From assembly GCA_011033025.1 (NCBI GenBank), contig WFMF01000565.1, positions 1 through 64,000 on the forward strand: a stretch of 64,000 bases of DNA, in the 5' to 3' direction. How positions within the stretch are numbered: position 1 is the first letter of the stretch; every line of letters starts with the position of its first letter. The position numbers and the translations under genes are program-made. Under the pieces are notes generated by a model, which saw only the letters and a program-made list of their open reading frames with translations, was not told the origin of the DNA and searched no databases. Below are positions 57,816 to 64,000 of this stretch, one piece after another. This DNA comes from Beroe forskalii. Lineage: Eukaryota; Ctenophora; Nuda; Beroida; Beroidae.

Positions 57816-58799
57816 ATGACCCAATAAATTTTGACAACTTTCATTATTCTACAGGCGTACGATACAACGAAGGAGAAGACATAGGGTGACAAATAAAGGA
57901 CATTAAGTGTGCTGCAGGTGGCAGCTGTTCTACTGCTTGACGGCTTCATTTTGGATCTCCAATCAAGATTTGTACCAGAACGTATAACTTCATCTTTTAT
58001 CATCGGCTTCTAGTGTACCAATCCCAAATCCACTAACACGCCAAATTATGCACATTAAATTGCCTTGCATATAACCATGACAGCATGACGTTACGCTGTT
58101 GGGAAGTAAATTCCTATCGCTGATCTTATAATAATATTCATCTCTTACTTCAAACCATAATCTCATAATTGGGACAATCCCCAGCTTTTGAACTTTTGGT
58201 TATATAGATATTAATCTCCAAAACCGAGACGGTTGTCGTAGTAACCCCCTGCTGATTGGGTGACGTCAGTCCATTTCTTTCCGTTGGAACCAACGTAACT
58301 AAACCTCACGCAGTCCGAAACAACGTTATTCTAACTTGGAATTACTAGAATTGACCAATTTCTAATTTCTATAAATCGTCCACGTGAACTCACGTGCTGA
58401 AATGTAGCACCCAGATCTAATTTCAAGTGTATTAGTCGTATTTGAACTCATTTCAACGTAATCAAGTCGAAATACGCGTGTAAATATCATTTTCTTGAAA
58501 TCCCTAATTTCTACAAAACGTCCACGTGAACTCACGTGATTCACTATTTCATCGTATATTTCCCATATTTAGTAACTGCGAGACATGAAGAAACAATTAT
58601 TAGTTCACCATCGTATCACAGAATAGGGCTACAGTAAAATTTTTCGTCATAAACATAATTACAACCATTCTGCAGCTCAATTTTAAGGGCTTCAGATGAC
58701 GACATATTTCAGCCGATCGCTGTGAAACTCGTTTTATAGCTAAATCTCGAGATCTTAAAGCAAAATATCGAAGTAAAACATATTCCGATGAAAACTTTC
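57816..58799. other. Non-coding stretch
   Basis: No gene is recognised. A 133-codon minus frame (57602-58003) overlaps the repeat just described and is likely chance. 'cgtccacgtgaactcacgtg' occurs twice (58378 and 58519) with related flanks, an old ~140-bp direct duplication. Confidence 0.4.
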
Positions 58800-59625
58800 T
58801 GAGTTAGAGATGTTCAAAGTAGCGCAAAATAGCGTTTTTATCGCAAAATACGCTATTTTAGTGGTTTTACGCGATTTTGATGACGTCATCACAGCACCTA
58901 AATAGGCTCAAACCAACTTTCCATATAGCCTATAAGACAATTCCGCCTTAGTACAACATACTTTGACCGGTCTCATCTCAAGATAAGTCGCAGTTCTTGA
59001 CATCTCTTTCGTTTAAGTTTTGTCCTAAATTTTCGACATCGATTGTTTACCGCACCTTAGAAAATCGCGTATATCTCGATGAAAAAATCGAGATAGACCA
59101 ATAATCCATATGATTTTCTGAAAGCTCTTTAAATTTGCTAACTCCTACTTGGAAAAATCAAGAAGCTATCTCCTTTCCTTCTTGGTGAAAAATGCGCTCG
59201 AAAACGACCTATTTTCGCTAAAAAAGCAGTAAAATTTTGCTAAGTTGATGACGTCATAATGACGTCATAATGACGTCACCAGAACTTCTCTTATAGCCTA
59301 TTACATTTTCCTATCTTACATCTACAAAACCTGACCTCGATCATGTCTCTACCATTTGTGGAACTTGAGATCTCATCGATTTAAATTGGGTCCCAAATTA
59401 TCTTATATATTATTATTAAACTCCTGTGACACCGAATTCTCTCATATATAGCCCTGGCCAGTTACGTTACTGTAGCGCCCGATCTAAGTATACGCGTATC
59501 GATAAGAACGGTTGTTCTAGACCTAAAATTTTACGACGAATCGTTCTAGATAGGTCCTGACTCTCTATTTCTTTTTATTTTTCTGATATGCAGGGGGTTA
59601 CCGCCCTGGCCAGGGCGGGAATCGC
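58800..59625. repeat. Dispersed repeat, long copy (shared with the K2P 3' end)
   Basis: Contains 'gttgatgacgtcataatga', 'ccagaacttctcttatagcc', 'tctctaccattt', 'cctgtgacac' and two 'ccctggccag' words near 59453 and 59602. The same order is found at 19755-20735. 'gacgtcat', a CRE-like palindrome, is repeated three times in a row at about 59250-59275. It is non-coding. Confidence 0.75.
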
Positions 59626-61210
59626 AAAAAGTTAATATGATAACTAATTTATAAAAGGGTAGGGGGTAGTGGGTACTTAAGTTAAGGCGTTTTGAAGGGA
59701 TATAAATTTTAGATTTCGGCCTTAATTGGCTGAATCAATGTCCTCCAATTTAATATTTTGATCGAAATATTCATTATTCAGTTCGACACGGTATAATGTG
59801 CGAGAAGCAAAGTTCTAATCAACTGCGTTTGTTTGTCAAAATTTATGTTCGTCAAAATTCATTCAAAATCTACTAGTCAAATTTACTTGTCAAAATTTGA
59901 ACAACTAGGTAACGTCCAAAACTCGGCTTAGAATTGACGAAGAACGTGTTTGAAAACCGTATGTGATTGCTCGCAACCGCCCACGTGCATTGCAACACTG
60001 CGCGCAAGAATTCATTCCGCGCACGTGCCATAATCATTCATTTTGTGTCTATATTGTGTTTAATTTCGTACGATCGCGAGTCGCAGTGAAGTTTGATACT
60101 GTACCGTTCAGATCTCTGCGGTTTTTCAATGAATTTGACTGAAAATTTCAGGATAATCGGAACTACACAAAACATAAATTTGTACAGGCCAGCGCTTTAG
60201 ATTTTCGAGGAAGAGAAATTCACAATTTTGTAGTGCCTCTTTTAGGCATGTTCTCCGTTTGGAACAAAATTTTCGAAATTCCTGTTTTGTCATTTTTGTG
60301 TTTTAGGTACAGCATATAACATCCAAATTTAAGATCAATCCGATTTAAACATCCAGATAGTTACAGAGTATGTGACAAAACTCTCAAAACTGGAACTGTC
60401 TCCCCGTCTATTCGGGCCTGAACAGTAGTAGTATTATAAGTACCTACATGCAATATGCATTATTTACTGAGTAGGTACCTATGGTACTAACTGTTTATAA
60501 ATTTTAATTTATTCACGGGTATTCCAGAGCATCAATTCCTCAATCTGGCGATCGCTCAAAAAGTTTTGTCCAGTAGGGCCGACTTAAAAGAGTTGTGGTT
60601 GAAAGGCCGACTGAAACAGAATAAAATTGGCCAATAAGGTACATCATTTGGCTAGATTTTTGAAAGGGAGGTTAAAAACCTGTTGAATTTCATATTTTCC
60701 TTGATCCAAAGCTCTCATCTTAACAAAATTTTCACGTATGTCCAGAAACGGGGAAGCAGCCGCCTGTGTCGCCTTCCTCTTGAATTCATTAGATAAGTGA
60801 GTATAGGTTGGGAGGTACCGAAATTTTCTTTATTTTGGTTAGTGGTTAGTAAATAGGACTTTCAACTTGATGATACAAGTACCTACGTACATTGCATGTC
60901 TTTTGACCTGAATTATCCTTCATTTAACCTAGATTTACTTACGGAGCTAGGCCCAATTAAAAAAACCTCTCGTATTCTTGCTACCATGAAGGGCATTTTG
61001 TCCCTACGGCCAAGGGCTGGTTTTATATTTAATCCGCCGATAAGGTATATCCAAAGGAAGGTGACATGCTTTTCAATTTATTTAATTTCAAACGTGCAAT
61101 TGAGATTTCTTAGATCGTAACAAATGCAAATATTTATTGTTTAACTTGTTAATTGCAATTGAAATGTGTTGGACGCCGATTTGTCACCCGGAGTGTGACA
61201 CTCGAAGTGT
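59626..61210. other. Non-coding stretch
   Basis: No gene, RNA or clear repeat is recognised. A 74-codon plus frame at 60896-61120 ('MSFDLNYPSFNLDLLTELG') has no motif I can assign. Confidence 0.4.
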
Positions 61211-61450
61211 TATTGATATACCTCGTGCTCTTACTTCATGTATCCGACAGACGACTAATTTGATTGTCTATATATGACTCAACTTCAGGGTTAGAGTCAA
61301 GGCTTTGGGTAAGGTTAGGGTCAGGGCAGAGAGATAGTAGATACAGTGCTATGCTGTGCGGTGAAATGTCGGGCTCCCAATCAAATAAGTCGTCGCATCT
61401 GTCGGATACATGATGATGAAGTAAGACTAAGAACACGAGGTATATCAATA
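61211..61450. mobile_element. 240-bp MITE-like element
   Basis: 'tattgatatacctcgtg' at 61211 mirrors 'cacgaggtatatcaata' ending at 61450. Inward, 'tcttacttcat', 'gtatccgacaga' and 'aatttgattg' each have mirrored partners with small insertions. The middle carries 'gggttagagtcaaggc' and 'ggttagggtcaggg' words, like those at 42770-42830. Confidence 0.8.
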
Positions 61451-61730
61451 AGTATAACAATTCGAGTGATAAATCGGTACGGTATGGTCAAGCTTTGCAA
61501 AAAATTAAGCTTGACTGTCATCTTTGCTTTGCTTTGGTGCTTCGCTTTAATATCTGCCACGTGATCTGAAGTTGTCTCGGTTTTGTGTGACGTCGTTAGA
61601 CAACGCCAGACAAGTCTCGGTCTAAAGAATTTAACAAACATGATCAAAACATGTTGTCATGCTGGTCATACCATAATCTTTCGAGTTTGAGAAGCTACAG
61701 GTCACGTGACTAGGATTGGAGGTGAGTTCA
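61451..61730. other. Non-coding spacer
   Basis: Between the MITE and the terminal satellite. Only overlapping chance frames on both strands. Confidence 0.4.
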
Positions 61731-64000
61731 TGAATCCCCCAAATTACTGGCAAATCACTGGCATGTGCCAAAAACGTGCCAAAAATGTGCCGAACTAAAA
61801 TAGCGAGTGTAGAGGTTCATTGGACTGTTTAAATGGTCAGATAGGATGGAATAAGGTTACTAGAAGTTGTTTGAATCATTTAGCGGTCGATTTTCAAGAA
61901 ATGGTGACAAGGTGACACCAAAATGTCACCGTGACACCAATTTCAGAAATGCTCCAAATTTGTGCGGAGTCGCATGTAAACCGTTCAGATAGTCAAAATA
62001 AGTCACTAAAACATCATTCTGATTCAAAGTAATCGGTTTAGTCGACCAAAATTTCGATCCAGACATAGCCTGAAAATACAGTGTCACATGGCCTTAATGG
62101 CAAAAAATGTGTCAAAACCGACCAAAAACCGTGAGTTTGGCCTGAATGGTGATTGATATCTTCTAGTTATGACCCAACTGAGATGCCTGCAAATTTTGGT
62201 GCGTCTATCTAGTCCAGAAGTCTAGATATGGCTCTTGCCACCATTTTCATGACCTCAGAGTATCCCCCAAATTACTGGCACATGTGCCAAAATGTGCCAG
62301 AATTAGAAATCAAATTTTCGGGTTTCTCAACTTGTTCTGATGGTTCTAAATGGTCAGATAGGATAGTACAAGGTCAATAGACATTGTTTGAATCATTTCG
62401 CGGTCGATTTTGAAGAAATGGTGACAAGGTGACACCAAAATATCACCGTGACACCAATTTCAAAAATGCTCCAAATTTGTGCGGAATCGCATGTAAACCG
62501 TTCAGATAGTCAAAATAAGTCACTAAAACATCATTCTGATTCAAAGTAATCGGTTTAGTCGACCAAAATTTCGATCAGACATAGCCTGAAAATACAGTGT
62601 CACATGGCCTTAATGGCAAAAAATGTGTCAAAACCGACCAAAAACCGTGAGTTTGGCCTGAATGGTGATTGATATCTTCTAGTTATGACCCAACTGAGAT
62701 GCCTGCAAATTTTGGTGCGTCTATCTAGTCCAGAAGTCTGAGATATGGCTCTTGCCACCATTTTCATGACCTCAGAGTATCCCCCAAATTACTGGCACAT
62801 GTGCCAAAATGTGCCAGAATTAGAAATCAAATTTTCGGGTTTCTCAACTTGTTCTGATGGTTCTAAATGGTCAGATAGGATAGTACAAGGTCAATAGACA
62901 TTGTTTGAATCATTTCGCGGTCGATTTTGAAGAAATGGTGACAAGGTGACACCAAAATATCACCGTGACACCAATTTCAAAAATGCTCCAAATTTGTGCG
63001 GAATCGCATGTAAACCGTTCAGATAGTCAAAATAAGTCACTAAAACATCATTCTGATTCAAAGTAATCGGTTTAGTCGACCAAAATTTCGATCCAGACAT
63101 AGCCTGAAAATACAGTGTCACATGGCCTTAATGGCAAAAAATGTGTCAAAACCGACCAAAAACCGTGAGTTTGGCCTGAATGGTGATTGATATCTTCTAG
63201 TTATGACCCAACTGAGATGCCTGCAAATTTTGGTGCGTCTATCTAGTCCAGAAGTCTAGATATGGCTCTTGCCACCATTTTCATGACCTCAGAGTATCCC
63301 CCAAATTACTGGCACATGTGCCAAAATGTGCCAGAATTAGAAATCAAATTTTCGGGTTTCTCAACTTGTTCTGATGGTTCTAAATGGTCAGATAGGATAG
63401 TACAAGGTCAATAGACATTGTTTGAATCATTTCGCGGTCGATTTTCAAGAAATGGTGACAAGGTGACACCAAAAATGTCACCGTGACACCAATTTCAAAA
63501 ATGCTCCAAATTTGTTCGGAATCGCATGTAAACCGTTCAGATAGTCAAAGTAAGTCACTAAAACATCATTCTGATTCAAAGTAATCGGTTTAGTCGACCA
63601 AAATTTCGATCCTGACATAGCCTGAAAATACAGTGTCACATGGCCTCAATGGCAAAAAAAATGTGTCAAAACCGACCAAAAACCGTGAGTTTGGCCTGAA
63701 TGGTGATTGATATCTTCTAGTTATGACCCTACTGAGATGCCTGCAAATTTTGGTGCGTCTATCTAGTCCAGAAGTCTAGATATGGCTCTTGCCACCATTT
63801 TCATGACCTCAGAGTATCCCCAAATTACTGGCACATGTGCCAAAATGTGCCAGAATTAGAAATCAAATTTTCGGGTTTCTCAACTTGTTCTGATGGTTCT
63901 AAATGGTCAGATAGGATAGTACAAGGTCAATAGACATTGTTTGAATCATTTCGCGGTCGATTTTGAAGAAATGGTGACAAGGTGACACCAAAATGTCACC
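61731..64000. repeat. ~520-bp satellite, running off the window
   Basis: 'cccccaaattactggca' recurs at about 61735, 62264, 62781, 63298 and (one base shorter) 63818, giving units of about 529, 517, 517 and 520 bp. Inner units are nearly identical. The first differs most ('ggcaaatcactggcatgtgc'), as expected at an array edge. Each unit carries 'ggtgacaaggtgacaccaaa' and ends with several 'tgtgcca' words. It has no coding capacity. Confidence 0.93.

Overview
The window is animal (metazoan) nuclear DNA. Its genes have GT-AG introns, it carries animal-specific families (a FAM120-type protein and a two-pore potassium channel), and it is AT-rich and packed with satellites, foldback elements and MITE-like palindromes. 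A marine invertebrate seems likely, but I cannot name a lineage from sequence alone. There are no bacterial operons, CRISPR arrays or phage genes.

Only about 10 to 22 kb is ordinary genic DNA, and all three recognisable host genes lie on the minus strand. They are the first two coding exons of an endonuclease IV type AP endonuclease (9472-10130, its 3' part missing), a complete two-exon FAM120-like gene (11184-15234), and a single-exon two-pore-domain potassium channel (20696-21691). A broken copy of a retrotransposon-ORF1-like gene (18086-18975) lies between the last two. The three host genes have unrelated functions and nothing suggests they work together.

The rest is repeats. Left part (1-9.2 kb): one copy of a ~3.7-kb non-coding dispersed repeat, GC-rich palindromic DNA, then successive minisatellites (29-bp, 17-bp KpnI-site, ~67-bp and 28-bp units). 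Middle (22-40 kb): a 0.5-kb triplicated repeat, two more direct copies of the dispersed repeat, a foldback element with 171-bp tandem units in its arms (34501-37148), and a 1.2-kb inverted-repeat element (39640-40853). Right part (41.7-57 kb): a 4.2-kb element with 8-bp target duplications, minisatellite-filled inverted ends and an intact ORF1-like gene inside (41766-46011), then a ~7.2-kb foldback structure (49229-56422) whose arms are layered satellites, itself invaded by a 2.4-kb element and two small palindromic elements. The window ends in a ~520-bp satellite that runs off the edge.

The most interesting aspect is that three unrelated element families in one window share the same architecture: long inverted arms built from tandem repeats, as in Foldback (FB) elements of flies and TU elements of sea urchins. 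One of them encloses an open, RNA-binding-like ORF1 gene with no reverse transcriptase beside it.
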